This document shows, in pieces, positions 1 to 12,470 of a DNA stretch of 64,000 nt. Both the position numbers and the translations under genes were made by a program. The notes beneath the pieces are model-generated. The model had not been told where the DNA came from and did not search any database. It worked only from the letters and a program-made list of their open reading frames with translations. The DNA comes from Tretioscincus oriximinensis (taxonomy: Eukaryota > Chordata > Lepidosauria > Squamata > Gymnophthalmidae). The stretch spans positions 887,016 to 951,015 of the forward strand of contig JAJVDF010000134.1 in assembly GCA_022410635.1 (NCBI GenBank), given 5' to 3'. Numbering within the stretch: the first letter of the stretch is position 1; the number at the start of each line of letters is the position of its first letter.

Positions 1-475
1 GATTGAAGTGTACAAAATCATGCATGGGATCGACAGGGTGAATAGAGAAAAAATGTTTTCTCTATCACACAACACAAGGACCAGAGGGCACTCCTTGAAA
101 CTGTTGGGTAGAAAAGTGAGAACAGACAAAGGGAAGTATTTTTTCACCCAGAGGGTCATCGGCCTGTGGAATTTACTTCCTGAAGAGGTAGTGGTAGCCA
201 ACAGCTTGGATAGTTTCAAGACAGGACTAGACAGGTTTATGGACACTAAGGGTATAAATGGATACTAAGATAGTTGTCTGGATGTAGCCTCTGGGATGGA
301 GCAACAGGCAGGACTTTTGAAATACCATTTGCAGGGAGTCACGAACAGGAGCAGCATATTTTGCTTTCCTCTGTTCGGACTGCCCAGGTGCATCTGGTGG
401 GCCTTTGTGTGACACAGAATGCTGGACTCGATGGGCTGTGGCCTGATCCAGTATGGCTCTTCTTATGTTCTTATG
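1..475 (+). mobile_element. CR1-like LINE, 3' end (5' part outside window)
   Basis: The element enters from beyond the left edge. An open frame at 8-268 encodes the last 86 residues of a LINE ORF2, after the reverse transcriptase core. It contains the conserved block FFTQRVIGLWNLLPEEVV and ends FMDTKGINGY. A 3' UTR of about 205 bp follows and stops in the short terminal repeat TTCTTATGTTCTTATG at 460-475. Over 475 bp this copy differs from the one ending at 62380 at only six sites by my reading, all transitions, and the encoded tails are identical. CR1-clade LINEs end in short tandem repeats rather than poly(A), and the C-terminal motif matches that clade. Assignment to CR1 rather than a sister clade is by motif memory only. 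Confidence 0.85.
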
Positions 476-2289
476 TAAGCAATATTTTAGTTAATATATA
501 TTAACTTGACCCAGACTGCCTGCAGCCATATACCATTTGTGCTAAGAAGCTTGATCCTCACTAGAAGTGGTAATTCATTTTATAGGGCTATTGTGACCTA
601 TTTAATGTGAATTAGTACTAACCTCATGCAAACAACATGGAATTGTGACTGAGTGTCCATAAATTTATTGCTAAGTCTATGTAAACAAAGTTAGTAATTC
701 CATCCAACTTGGCTTAAAGAAGAAGTCATTTTTAGTATGGTGAAATTACAAATAACATAAAAGTAGCACTTATCTATGGTTAGAATGAAGTATGGTTAAT
801 GCTGTTAAAATGCCTGTCATTTCAGACTATAATTGGCCCATAGGGTACTTGTTTAAGTTGTCTGATCACATCCAGAGACTACATAGGGAGAATTGAAATA
901 ACTTGAAGATGAGATGAGAATAAGCTAAATTGTTATTTTTTTCCAAATTAGGAAATCTGGGTCATTCAGTTGATTAACGAGAAAAAAAATGTTAATCCGT
1001 ATTTTGCACTTAATTGTAATTTTTTAAAAATTTGTTTTATATGTGAACACTATTCCTCCTTATATACAAGTTTTTCTTAAGATTATTCTGTTTGCTCCAT
1101 ATTACATGAGTGCTATTTTGATTTATTATATTTCAGTAAAATAAAGTATTTTTAAAAAACAAGAGTATTTTGCAATTAAAGCAAACAGATTAATATAAAA
1201 TTGATATAATATAATTAAAAGAAACATACACAAGTGTCAGAAAGAGAGATTTGTCATAATCACAAGTAATTGTCTAAAATAAAACTCAATTTCTTTTCTT
1301 TCCTCACTTTATAGCTCAAGGAAGAAAAAAATCTTGATAATTTTGTAACTCTGTGTAAACCAATTGTCTTGAACTAAAATGCACCTTGAATGACAATGTT
1401 TTTTGTAATTTACAGCTGAGTTACCAAAGCATTTGTTTCAAGACACTCATCTAGAAATGAAAGAAGCCTATCAATCCATTCTACCTTAAGTGTTCTATAA
1501 AACGTTATAAAGTCAAGCAGGAAAAAGCTTTTCCTATAACTGTTTGCTGTTTCTCATGTGGATCTTTTGCATTCCTCAAAACAGCTTGTTTGCCCCCATG
1601 CCTTCAAACACAGAGAATTGTCCACTTCTAGGGTCATTTCCTGTATTTGGAGATGCATATCTGACCAGAAATATCTCAGAAGAAGAAAAAAGTTTCTCGT
1701 GTGATGTTTGATTGCATGCGATCAGTTTCCTGTTGGAACAACAACAAACAACAACAGTACTAATGTTACAGTTATTGAGAATCAGATTGTCTAATTTCTA
1801 TTTTTGTTGCTATTACTGTTATCAGTCCCTACTAGTCCTCCCCCTCCCAAAGTATTTAAATTCCAGTGTAACAGAGAATTATTTCATGATATCCTTCCTT
1901 ATTGGCACTGTTTCATAATATCCTTCATGTTTATTAACATGGTATTATGCCATAATTATGCTGGAATAGTTTCATTGCATTTGACACATTCATACTGTAC
2001 ATACGTTATGTGGTGATTCTGTCATTTCCAATATTTAGATAAGGATTTGAATACAGATGATCTCTAAGTTTTGAAATTTAGTACAAGTAATAATATCTAA
2101 TATTGTGTACATGGTTCTGCTTTGAACCATGCTGCACCATTTATGTTCCAGGCTGAGCATGAACATTGAAAACAAAAGGATTTGATAAAGCACCTGCTCA
2201 TTGCTCTCAGAGCAAACATCACTTTTCATTGGAAAATGACAAGTTAACATTCATTTCAAAACTGGAAAAAAGGGAACTTAAACACTAAT
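476..2289. other. AT-rich DNA, no gene recognised
   Basis: Open frames here are 60-70 codons, overlap on both strands and show no motif. The DNA is AT-rich with short A and T runs. I see no repeat that I can name. Confidence 0.6.
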
Positions 2290-2980
2290 TGCAGCAAATT
2301 GCTACCAGGAAAGACCTAGCGCATGGGCCACACACCCCGTGGCATAGGCCCCCTGGCTGTCTGCCCCAATGGCAAGGCCAGCCCATTCCATTCTGCTAGC
2401 TCAGGACCTAGACAGACTCTCCCTGCCCACGCCCAGTGCATGGGTCCATGGCTGCCCACTCACCTGGTGGGCCCAGCCCAGGGCGGTCTGCCCATCCTGA
2501 GCCCTCAGCAGCCAACCACCAGCCAAACTCTGTGGGCACTGCTCAAGCCCCCAACGTGAGGCAGCAGAACACCGATGAGAATCAATGAGGTTGAATGGGG
2601 TTCTCAAGGAACTATCCTGTTTATAGCCATCCAATGACTCCTAAATTGTGTTCAGTCACACCTATTCCCAAAGGTAGGCTCCACAACTCCACAACTCCTT
2701 TAGGGCGGCCCTCAGACTATTGGATGGTCATGGGGATTCCTGCCTCCAAGCATTTTGATTCTCGGCTGACAGAGTGGGAAGCAGGGCCGGCGAGGCCTAT
2801 TTATAGGCCCCATCGCACCTGGATGGTGTCACGTCTCGCTGTGCCGAAGAGCAGCAAGACGTGAGGACCAGCGGCTAGAGTATCCCTAAAAGGACGCTGC
2901 AACGGTGCAAAGGGACCTGTCTCTCCAGGCTGCTGCTGCAAAACTGGCTGCTCTGGGGACAAGCCCCAGTATTTTATTTT
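2290..2980. repeat. GC-rich block, unclassified interspersed repeat
   Basis: The block stands out from its AT-rich flanks by being clearly GC-rich. It contains a TATTTATAG box inside the near-palindrome GGCCTATTTATAGGCC (about 2797-2812), a stem-loop at 2830-2863, and ends just before AT-rich DNA at about 2975. A TATA-like box within a GC-rich island surrounded by AT-rich DNA is what an old LTR or DIRS terminus would look like. No TG...CA ends or flanking duplication could be fixed, so the class is open. Confidence 0.4.
2830..2863. repeat. stem-loop inside the GC-rich block
   Basis: CACGTCT (2830-2836) pairs exactly with AGACGTG (2857-2863). A further GCTG/CAGC pair lies inside the loop. The outer motif resembles CACGTC-type binding sites, but the function is unknown. 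Confidence 0.5.
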
Positions 2981-3134
2981 CAATAATTATGGCTCATTTA
3001 GACTTCACATATTGATGACTAACAGTTAATCTCATTGTTTCCATAATTTTCATTGGCCAAGAACCTCAGTTGTCCTGGAACATTGTAGTCCTTCAATGGT
3101 ATTGCTGTTGTTTGATGCATCATGTTACATAGAA

Positions 3135-3200
3135 GTTAGTTTTATTTATTTATTTACATTTATACCCCACCCTACATCCAAAGGTCTCACGTTGATATGT
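3135..3200 (-). mobile_element. L2-like LINE or partner SINE 3' tail
   Basis: TTTATTTATTTATTTACA followed by a ..ATACCCCACCC..AAAGGTCTCA pattern is the reverse complement of a reptile LINE/SINE 3' end that reads ..TGAGACCTTTGG..GGGTGGGATATAAATG(TAAA)n. The same tail recurs at 27551 (minus) and 35700 (plus). Only the terminal 60-70 bp can be traced. Confidence 0.55.
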
Positions 3201-3739
3201 GTAGTTTTTCTTTTTTTATTATATTGTTGTTGTAGTTTTTATTTATTAATGTAATTGAGGGTTATTTTGCCTTTGGTTTTATTTTATTTTGTCTTTGTCT
3301 TTATGAAAATTTAAAAAACACAAATTAAAAAAAATCTTGAAGGTAAAACAAGGCATTTAACCTTGTTGCTGGGCTTTGGTTTACTTTTTTTTGTTTTTAG
3401 CTACTTTGTGAGCTTCTCCTTTTTTAAAATAATTTCCCTTGTCAGCTTGCTGAACTCTTAACAAGCTGCTAAATAGAAACCCTAAAAGAATAATAAATAA
3501 ATAAATAAAATCCCCAACTATAGATCAGATTAACACAATACCATGTTGATGGAATAACTGATAGGAAACCATCTTGTTTCTGCACACTACAAACACACAA
3601 GCATATTGTCACTCAAAATTTTACATCTCTTTAATTAGTAAAATGTGCCACAGAGGAGTGGAACTTTACTGAAGGCACCTTTCCTACAGATTAGATTGAA
3701 ATATTCCTTGTGATGGTAGCATAGTAAGTAGGCTACCTT

Positions 3740-4545
3740 TGATAAGATGCAAAGGCACTGGCTGTTGCTGTTGGAGAAGGAGGGAGACACTCTGGGAAGC
3801 CGCGCCTCCTTCTTGCTGCTCAGGAAGTGGGCATGATAAGTGTTGTGGCTTCCTGGCGATGGAGGGATATAAAGCCCTCTGTCGCCACTCCTTCTTCCTC
3901 TTCTGTTCGGTAATGCGCGAGTCCCACCCTGACCCCCCTTTTCTTTTCTTTCAGTCATCGATGAGAGTGGTGTTGCTAGTGGTGGCACAGCTTGACTGGC
4001 AAGATGAGACAAAAATCCTGGAGACAGATATCCCCAAGACTCCCTCATAGCTTGGGAACCCTCCTAAAGGGTTTCTGAACTTGTGTGCCTCCTTTGGGAA
4101 TCAGTAGGTTGAATGCAAGTTTAGAGTCATTGAGGTGGGCTGTACACAGGACGGATTCTTGAGAGCCCTTCGAAGCCTCTTTGATCCCATGCTGCATACC
4201 CACCAAAGGTGTGGGGTGCATGTGCTGCAGCTCAGCTCGGGTGCCTAGACCAGGGGGGCTGGCTTAGCTGGAGAGTGGGCTATTCTGGGACCTACTTCAT
4301 CAGGGCATGGCCCTTGGTGGTTCTGGGACCTACTTCATCAGGGCATGGCCCTTGGTGAAAGCAAGGCCCGTGCTGGGATTTGCTAAGGGCTGCCTTGCTG
4401 ATGGGCAGGTGTCCTGATAGTGCATTTATGTCATTTTAGATGCCAGGTTTATGTTATTATTACGCATTCTGCATTAGAGTTTTGAGTATTGTTAAGAAGT
4501 TAATAAACTACTTATATTCACTTTAAATGGTGTGGTCTCCCCCCG
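3740..4545 (+). mobile_element. LTR-like or DIRS-terminus-like GC-rich segment
   Basis: A TATAAA box at 3868-3873 sits in GC-rich sequence, followed by a pyrimidine-rich leader, a CTTTCTTTCAG-type acceptor near 3955, and AATAAA at 4502-4507 with a GT-rich downstream stretch at about 4527. This spacing of promoter and poly(A) signal fits an LTR or DIRS-type terminus. The part around 3795-3890 weakly resembles 48570-48650 (shared AAGCC.CGCCTCC and TAAAGC..CGCCACT strings), which suggests one repeat family. No coding region, primer-binding site or target duplication was found. Confidence 0.35.
4283..4358. repeat. 38-bp direct tandem duplication
   Basis: Two adjacent 38-bp units (4283-4320 and 4321-4358) are identical except for the last base. 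The unit begins TTCTGGGACCTACTTCATC. It lies inside the LTR-like segment and looks like a recent slippage or unequal-exchange event. Confidence 0.9.
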
Positions 4546-7500
4546 CTTCCTTCCACAGCAATTGGTGTACCTTTCTGTAGTGATATATAAATTGAAATTA
4601 TGTAATTGCTTTGCCATTGTTAGTTCAGATGTTTGTGTTTGCATTCAAACCTGTTTGAAAATAAGAATAACCATTTTCCCTTAAAAAAAATTGTTCAGAT
4701 GCAGAAACACAACAAAAATAATCTGTTTGATTCACAAATGAAGTTAGTATGGATTTTAGAAAATTCAGACAACTGAATATTCTGTTCAATATGAATTTTC
4801 ATGAATTAGCTGGTTCATAAAATATAAACCAAATAAATTAGTTTGGTATATATGTCTACCCTTATGCCCTTTCTCATACAGATCATCTCTTATGTTAAGA
4901 TCACAACATGAGGGTCTTCTTATAGTTCCTTTACCTTTGGCAGTGAGAGAAGTTGTAGGCTGTGACCAGATGCAAATTGAATATAGCTTCTTTGTCTGAG
5001 CAGCAATAACGTTAAATCCACACTTAAGATTGTCATGCAACATTACAGTCACATACAAGAGAAAGAGGGGAGAGTGCACCAGAGCCGGTAGATTTGCCAG
5101 GCAAAGGGACAGCAATGTGCCGTATTACTTTACCCTCCATATGTTCCATTTGCTTAAAGCAAGTTTTACTGTTTCAGGGAAGTCATAGTGAAAATGCTAT
5201 CAGGGTTAATAAAGTTCACTAAGGCATATTTCAGTTTGAACATGAAGGATACTTGTGATGTGATGCAGTACTCATGATGTGCAAGTGCATGATACAGCAC
5301 AGCATGAAGTCAGGAGATCTGTAGAAATGTCAAAGTTAGGTAGCCTCTGATACAGATAATAACAGAAGTTATTCCTATATTACATTTGGGTTAGCGTTAG
5401 AATGCCAGTGAAGGAAATGTGTCTCTCTGTACCTTGGAAAAATAAAGAATATACCTTCCTACATGGAAAAAAACACTTCTGCCTGGAGTATGTGTTTGTT
5501 CCAGCCTGGAGTTTTGCTTGACTATGCTATTTTTCCATCTTTATACATCTTGACAAATGCTACATAAGAACACACAGAGATGCACCCCTTGTATTCTCTT
5601 CAATTCCCCACATGGCTCTGTGTCCTGGGTTGCAACCCTGAGCAGTTGATTGAACTATAGATTGGAAGGGAACAAACACATCCCAAAATGCAGTAGAAAG
5701 GGGAGGGGGCTTCACACTATTGTAATGAGTAAATTTCCCTTTAAACTGTTTGTACAGTGTGCAACCTTGAACAAAGAGCCATGATGTGCCTTATCTGGGG
5801 GCTTGTTTGATGTGATTGTAATGCTGCTGGGAGGCTGTCAGGATAAGTCTCATAGGGAAGTGAAGGGAAACAGTCCAGGGGGCTGGGAGTGTCTTTCTAG
5901 AAAATATTTTCATTACTGCTTCCTTGAGGAAGTAAAACTCATTTTTTTAAAAAATCTCCATTAAGTTAATGGAACATATGAAGGGTAAGGTAATACAGAG
6001 CATTGCTCTCCCCTTGCTGTGATGTGCTTTTCCCATCTCTCTTGCACTTATATACTTTCAGAATGCCACATGCGTGCATATGTGGCTGTAATGTAACATG
6101 ATAACTTTAAATACGTGTTTAACGTTTTTGGTTCTCAAGTTTAGAATGTTAACTTTTTAGTCTTATCAATTGGAAAGAGCTTCAAACTAACTAATTCAGC
6201 TTGTTGTGTGTGAGCGGATCTTCTCCATAGTAAACTTGCAATTTTGGAATCCTTTTCCTACAAAGGTAGTCCTGAAAGTAATTTTATATGTTTTTGGTGT
6301 CTGGTTTAAATTTATTTGTTCATCCAGGATTTTGTTTTCTAATTCTTGACAATCGTTCTGCCATGCTTGATCATATTTTTACACAAGTTTTAATTGCTGG
6401 GGGTTTTGTTTTAAGTTTTAATTTTTTAAAAAACAACTTATTTTTAAAGATTTTGCAGCTGGTTTTGTGACCTGTAATGGGCCCTTTGAGTGAAGAATTG
6501 GATAGAAATGCAAATGAATATGTAATTAAATAAAAACACAAATGAATAAATAAATGTTTCTTCTATTCATTATTATGCAGGTAGATGCTCACATTTTAAT
6601 GGGGGACCAAAAATACATCCCTCCTTGTCCTAAGCTACAAAATAAGCAACTATAAAAAAAACTGGCCATGAATACAGATCATATGAATGAGTTGCCTGCC
6701 AAATATCCACCTTCATCAATCTCAGCCAGCAGCACCCAGCTGGTAGGACAAGTTGTTATCCAGACTAAAGGGGGAAATTGGCCCATATGTTGTTGCAAAG
6801 GGCTGTATACAAGAAGCCAGAATAAATTAAAACCTATATCATTCCCTTAAAATGCAATTCTAGGATACAAATCTGTCATCCATGCCACAAATATCAGAGA
6901 TGCAGCTAAAGCTAAGAATGTTCTTCTCCTGGGTGAGGAGAGATCTGTTCTCTTTGAAAGTTAGGCAAGTACATTTGTGTCTCTCCTGGAAAAAATGTAA
7001 AATGCAGATAAAGCAGACAAGACTTTTTAATGAAAGGAGAAAGATTTAGGGCATAAAAGCTGCCATGGTACTTTGCCCTTCTTATCATGCTGAACATAAA
7101 AGACGAGCCTTAAAGTTCCTACATATTATTTCAGAGATGCAATGAGATAAGGGCTCTCCAAGCAGCTGGTTGGAAGTAAGCAAAGAAACGTCATAGCGGG
7201 AGACTGAATACTGTGATGGATTCAAAGAGACTGTAAAAATGACTTTTGAAAATGGCTTCATAAAAACAGGAACAAGTGGAAGAAAGTAAGTATGCTTCAG
7301 ATGAGCAAGGGATTTGTCCTTTTAGATACTCAAAAGTTTTTTTTATTATTATTATTTAGATTTCTCTCTGTGGCATTGTTAGGGTTTCCATATCTAATCT
7401 ACAATGTAAGGATTTGTTTAGGTATTTCTTTTAGATTATCCAATGAAATATCCAACTGAGGACTCCCTTTGACTCCTGAACTAATGCAAAATAGGATTTC

Positions 7501-10500
7501 TTTAAAATACTGCTACAAATAAAAAGCATCTCAAGGTTTCTGTCTAACAGTATGCTCTCATTCAAATGTCTTTTAATAGAAAGCAATGGTATAATAAAAG
7601 CAACCCTTTTAAAGAATGTTGCTTCTATGCCAAGATAGGATGGTTTGAGGCACTTCAAGTGTCTTCTTTGTATTTGCAGACTATTCCTTTCTTATAGTGA
7701 CTCAATAAATAACTCCCTAGGATCCAAGATCAAATCTATTTTATAAAAGCACTTTAAACCCATTTGCTTTGAATTGAACTTTGGGGTACATCTGTGCATA
7801 CAGCTTAGTAATTAGAATGGAAAACTGGAACTACAGAACACAGGTGTTCAACATTCCCTCCAAGCTACAAATCCCACAGAGTGATTTTGCACCAGACACT
7901 TACATTGATTTAGTATAGGCACTGGCAGATGCAACCAAAAGCCTGGGATTGTCTCTGATGATTTGGCAAGAACAGCAAGAGACAATCATAGTACCTAAGT
8001 GTTTGTCCTTGGAATGACCATGTGTTGTTTCCATTGTAATCAGAGCAGTTGTTTCTGAGACACTTTCTCCAATAGTACTGGATCTTCCTTGCTTTAAATG
8101 GTTTAAAATATGTCCACAAGCTAAGTGTCACAAATAATGTGGGAAAAATAGGAGCACGATGCTTTGGGTATTAACTCACAAATCAATTAGTTCCATTCTT
8201 GAATGTTGTTTTGTGGTTTGAGATGACAGGAGCACCAAATGTACAGACTCAAGACCAGGCATGATCAGGCAGGCAGGCATTCATATGCTTGCCACTGAAG
8301 GTCTTTGGAAGCTCTTCTGAACAGGCAAATGCAGATTTGGTTGAAAGATTTTAAAGTTGCCTCCTGCTCTTTGTAGGCATTCAAATTCCTAATCAGAGAT
8401 AAAATTCTCTTCTCAGACTAAACATCTGCTTCTGTCTAACTAGTCAACATACCTGAGTGAAATGTTGTAGTGCAGTTAATAGTTGAGATAGAATCACTGT
8501 ATGCTTGAGATTGAGAATCTTTACACAAGAACAGGACATCAATGAAAATAATAACAAATCAAACCAAAGAATATGAAGAATATCTCAGGAAAATGCTGGT
8601 AGCTCTTCTATTCCAATGTCTCTAGAGTGAGCCTGAAAATCCGACACTGTGGGGTTCACAAAGCCAGTGCTGGCAAATGAATATTAAATAGTAGTGGTGC
8701 CATTCAAATGAGTTCAAAACTCATTAAAACAATTTCACCCTCTCCTGCGCATAGCCTTCGCTCAGCATCGATAATGACTTCCAGATACTTCCAGTGCCTT
8801 TAAGCAGCAAATACAGTCAAAGTTTTATAATCAGGTTTCCCATGGGTCTTCCCATCCCACTTGACTGAAAATCTTGGCTGCTTTCAAAGTCTTAACTTTT
8901 CATTTAAAAAGCTGATGCTTGGAAAGTGGAAGCAGAATAAAGAGTCCAAACTTAGCATCTTTAGCAAATGCAACCTCCTCTCAAAAACTTCCATGCAGCT
9001 GTTACACAAAATAAGACATACTTTCCTTGCCCCAAAATGCTTTGTAGTGAAGTATAGTATATGGATCATTCAAATGTGATGCACTTTCCCTGTATTTGTG
9101 ACAAGCATTGGTATAAAATGCTATAAAATCTAGGTCAAAATACTTACATCATAATAACTATACAAAAGAGGGAATTTCAGCAGATGTTGCTGCTATTCCA
9201 GGTTATTTTTTCTGAAAAACTCCTTCCTTTGTACTGCTATCAAATATGAAATCATGCCCTGGATTCCTTAGCAAAACCTCAGTAATAGCCTCTGTGGGTG
9301 AACATAGATACAAGCATTTTCACTCCTCTCTATACATTCTGTACCATAGCTCTTAGGGTTAGTGAATCCAGGAAGTCATGCTTCATCTTATATAGAAACC
9401 TCCAAGCTCCAGCACACAGCCTTATTCCAGTTATAACAGATTATCTTTAGTATATAAACTAGTTTTGCAAATATCTTCTTTAGAAATTAGCTATTTTCCT
9501 GAGGCTTCCTAAACAAAACTAAAGAGAGAGAGATTTATCTATAAATCTGCTGACTTGCAATGTTTCAGAATAAAAGAATCACAAAGGAAGCAATAGTTTT
9601 TTCTACCTAAAAGTTAACTTGTTTTGCCTTTAGAGATCAGACTGAAATGGCTTTGCCTATGTCAACGTCTGTGGCAGTGCATTTGTATTCGAATTGATAA
9701 CAGGTATTGACTATCTCCCTCTGCAGCTTCAGATGTGCCTTGTCTTTGGAGTAAAATGAAACAAATCAGCCGGACAGCTCTTTATACATTTTGTCCTCAG
9801 AGTTCAAAATTAAGTAATTTATTCCAAGAATGAACAAAGTTAACTACATGGTTTTTTCCCTACCTTTTCAAAAGTAAACATTTTTTTTCTATTTCTTTAA
9901 AGCACAAAAGCAAAAGAGAAAATAAAAAATGGGGGAAATATATAGTTTGTTTTCATAGACCTCATTTGATTTCTGAAGAGAATTGAATATGAGAATTGAA
10001 TAATGTTTACATTAAGCTCACAAAAGAAATTACCAAACTACTTTCTAGCAAGAAGTTAAGGGTTTTTCACCTAGTTCTAAAGCTGCTTCCTACAAGATCA
10101 GTGAACTTTTCTGAATTGTGGAAAATCAGTTTATCATTTCTTGGAACTATTATTTTGAACATACACAGATTATCATCAATTTCTTGAACAGAGGTAACAC
10201 TGTATGCTGTCATAAACAAGTCAGTTACTGAACTGTAAATCTTGACAACAAATTACCCCATAGGAAATTAGCATGGATAGCTAGAGAAGTCCTTACTCCA
10301 GAAATGTGGAGATTCAAATGGACATCCATATGGAAAGTTTTTGATCTTTGAACATTGTATTCTTCCTTACACAACACAGCAGCTCCTCGAGTTTAAGCAC
10401 ATTAAAAGGTAAGTCTGAACAGAATCTCAGATTATTGGAAAGGATGCCAACAAATCATCACATATCTTTGCATGTAGTGGCTTTTCCCTTAGAGAACACC

Positions 10501-11519
10501 TTTTGGAACAAAATTTACGAGAAAACATGATAAATCTTTGATATCAATATTTTTGTTATTTTTTTCATTCATGATTTTTGTAAAATCTAGAAACCATGTA
10601 TTGAGGAATAAAGCAAGAACCATCTACAGATGTTCCAGAAAATAAAGTTTCTGTTATGTGAATAAAGTGAGTCAAATCACATTTTTCTAATTAGTAGCAA
10701 TATCCTTCACATGGATGATGAAGATTGATCTATTACCCATAGTCACAAAGAACAGCAGAAAGTAGTGTAAGTTGTTTTAGGTCTTATATTGCTATTATAT
10801 GTCTTATGTAATTATGTTTTATTTATGTTTCGGATGGAATGGGAATTTAATCCAGTGTAACTGTACATTCTATAGTTTTATGAGTACACTATTCTTTTAG
10901 AAGATCTTTGCAAATTCACCTCTTTAACCTGGCCTTTAGTTGAAGAAATGCCATTTTCTTTCCTATCTTCAGGTATTAATATATCAATTTTGTACTTTTG
11001 CTTTTATTGTTGGCCACCCTAAGATCTTTGAGTTTAGAGTGGGGTATAAGTATAAACCAATAACTCAATTAACAGCAAAATGGGATTTCTTAACCATTAC
11101 AGTGTGGTGTAGGTTAAATAATTTTCTATGTGATTTCTGTGCTTCTCTGATTACTGGGTAAAACTCACAGGATATACTAAGACAAAATATCCTAAAATAT
11201 CTCTGGTATGTGTAGAAGGTCTGATTATTTTTTGTAACAATGGACATAGTATTTCTTTGACTTTCCTTGAATTGCTACCTATGTAAAAGTGCTCTATTTT
11301 CAGGTTATAAAAATATGCTGATGTAATTTCAAATTGGATCTTATGTTGATAATACTTCATTCTGATTGTTTTCACTTTGACACTATCTAATTATATTTCA
11401 TATCAACTTATAAGTTTTATAACTTATTTTTAGGCAATACTGATATTAGCAAAATCCAAATTTTCTATGTATCAGAATGTGTACATTAAGTAACCTTTTG
11501 TTCTTTCTTGTGAAACTTT
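4546..11519. other. Long AT-rich interval, no gene recognised
   Basis: About 7 kb of AT-rich sequence. Open frames are short, unconserved to my eye, and often mirrored on the other strand. I could not assign a LINE, SINE or LTR family. It could be intronic or intergenic; the sequence alone does not tell. Confidence 0.55.
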
Positions 11520-12470
11520 GGCTACATTCACATGATGAGCTAAAACATGGAATAGAGTTATATTTCAGAATATAGCAAAGGTGGGTATGTTCACACAAAA
11601 GCTATATTCTGGAATATACAATGGTGTTTCTGTGCACACGTATACTTCAATTCTTGCGATACGCAGCTGGCTCCACCGCATTGCTTCAACTGTGCCCCTC
11701 CTTCCAGTCAGCCTAACAGAGCTGATCGGAGGGCTGACTGGAGCTGGCTGTGTGTCACAAGAAGCCTTTTCCTAAGCCCAGCCAGCCCTCTGCTGCTGTC
11801 TGGAGATCAGCTCTGCAAAAGGAAGGGGAACAAGGACAAACGTCCTTTCCACCTCCTCCTCCTCCCCTCAGCCGATCCATTTGACAGCCGATCTCCAGTA
11901 AATTCTGCTGAAGCAAGAGGAGGCGGAGACTGCTCCATTCTGCTGGCCCCATCCATACAGAGCCAAAATGTTACCCAGAACTAGTCTCTGTATGGATGGG
12001 GCCAGCAGAATGGAGCAGTCTCCACCTCCTCTTGCTTCAGCAGAATTCCCTGGAGATTGGCTGTCAAATGGATTGGCTGAGGGGAGGAGGACATTGTTCC
12101 CCTTTCTTTTGCAGAACCAATGTTCAGGCAGAAGCCCCCAAAAGGAGGTGGAGGGCAGCCTGAGCATAGGAAAAGGAGGGTAGATTTCCCTGTCCAAGGA
12201 GGCGGCACTTCCTCCTGTCATCTTCCCCCTACTCTCTCTCACACTATTTTTGTTCACACAAGAGAGGAAGGAGATGGCTGCAAGATGACGGAGGTTGCCT
12301 GCTAGATCACAGATGTTCTCCGCAGTTATTCATGATTATCCTAGCAATAGTTTATTGTGGGATAAATGGCGTTTATTGCGAAAGAACTGCTGAAACACAC
12401 TTAACACGGGTGACCCAATCTTCATTAAGTTGCTACAACTGAGTGATAAAATAGCTGTGTGAACACAGCC
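11520..12470. mobile_element. Foldback/MITE-like DNA element, copy 1
   Basis: The left end reads GGCTACATTCACATGATGAG and the right end, reverse-complemented, reads GGCTGTGTTCACACAGCTA, giving imperfect terminal inverted repeats of about 18 bp. The termini are followed by AT-rich near-palindromes of the form TATATTCNGGAATATA. The centre holds a long inverted repeat (11813-12115). TTT lies on both sides of the termini and could be a 3-bp target duplication, but that is too simple to rely on. There is no transposase, so the element is non-autonomous. Related copies lie at 49528 and 53044. A PIF/Harbinger-type origin is a guess based on ends and duplication length. Confidence 0.6.
11813..12115. 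repeat. Long inverted repeat, arms about 130-150 bp
   Basis: The left arm (11813-11962) and right arm (11986-12115) are reverse complements with some mismatches and small indels, separated by a 23-bp spacer. Matching landmarks include ATCCATACAGAG against CTCTGTATGGAT next to the spacer, and the CTGCTGAAGCAAGAGGAGG block against its complement. The arms are GC-rich and purine/pyrimidine skewed. RNA from this locus would fold into a long hairpin. Confidence 0.88.

Noticed and set aside
8..268. Host gene for an 86-residue protein
   Set aside because: Identical to the C-terminus of the LINE protein fragment at 61535-62173 and followed by the same 3' UTR.
3908..3955. Mini-intron between GTAATG and TTTCAG
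   Set aside because: About 47 nt is too short for a vertebrate spliceosomal intron; only the acceptor-like tract was kept as a remark.
3635..4050. 137-codon minus and 103-codon plus frames
   Set aside because: They overlap each other on opposite strands within a GC-rich repeat-like block and have no domain.
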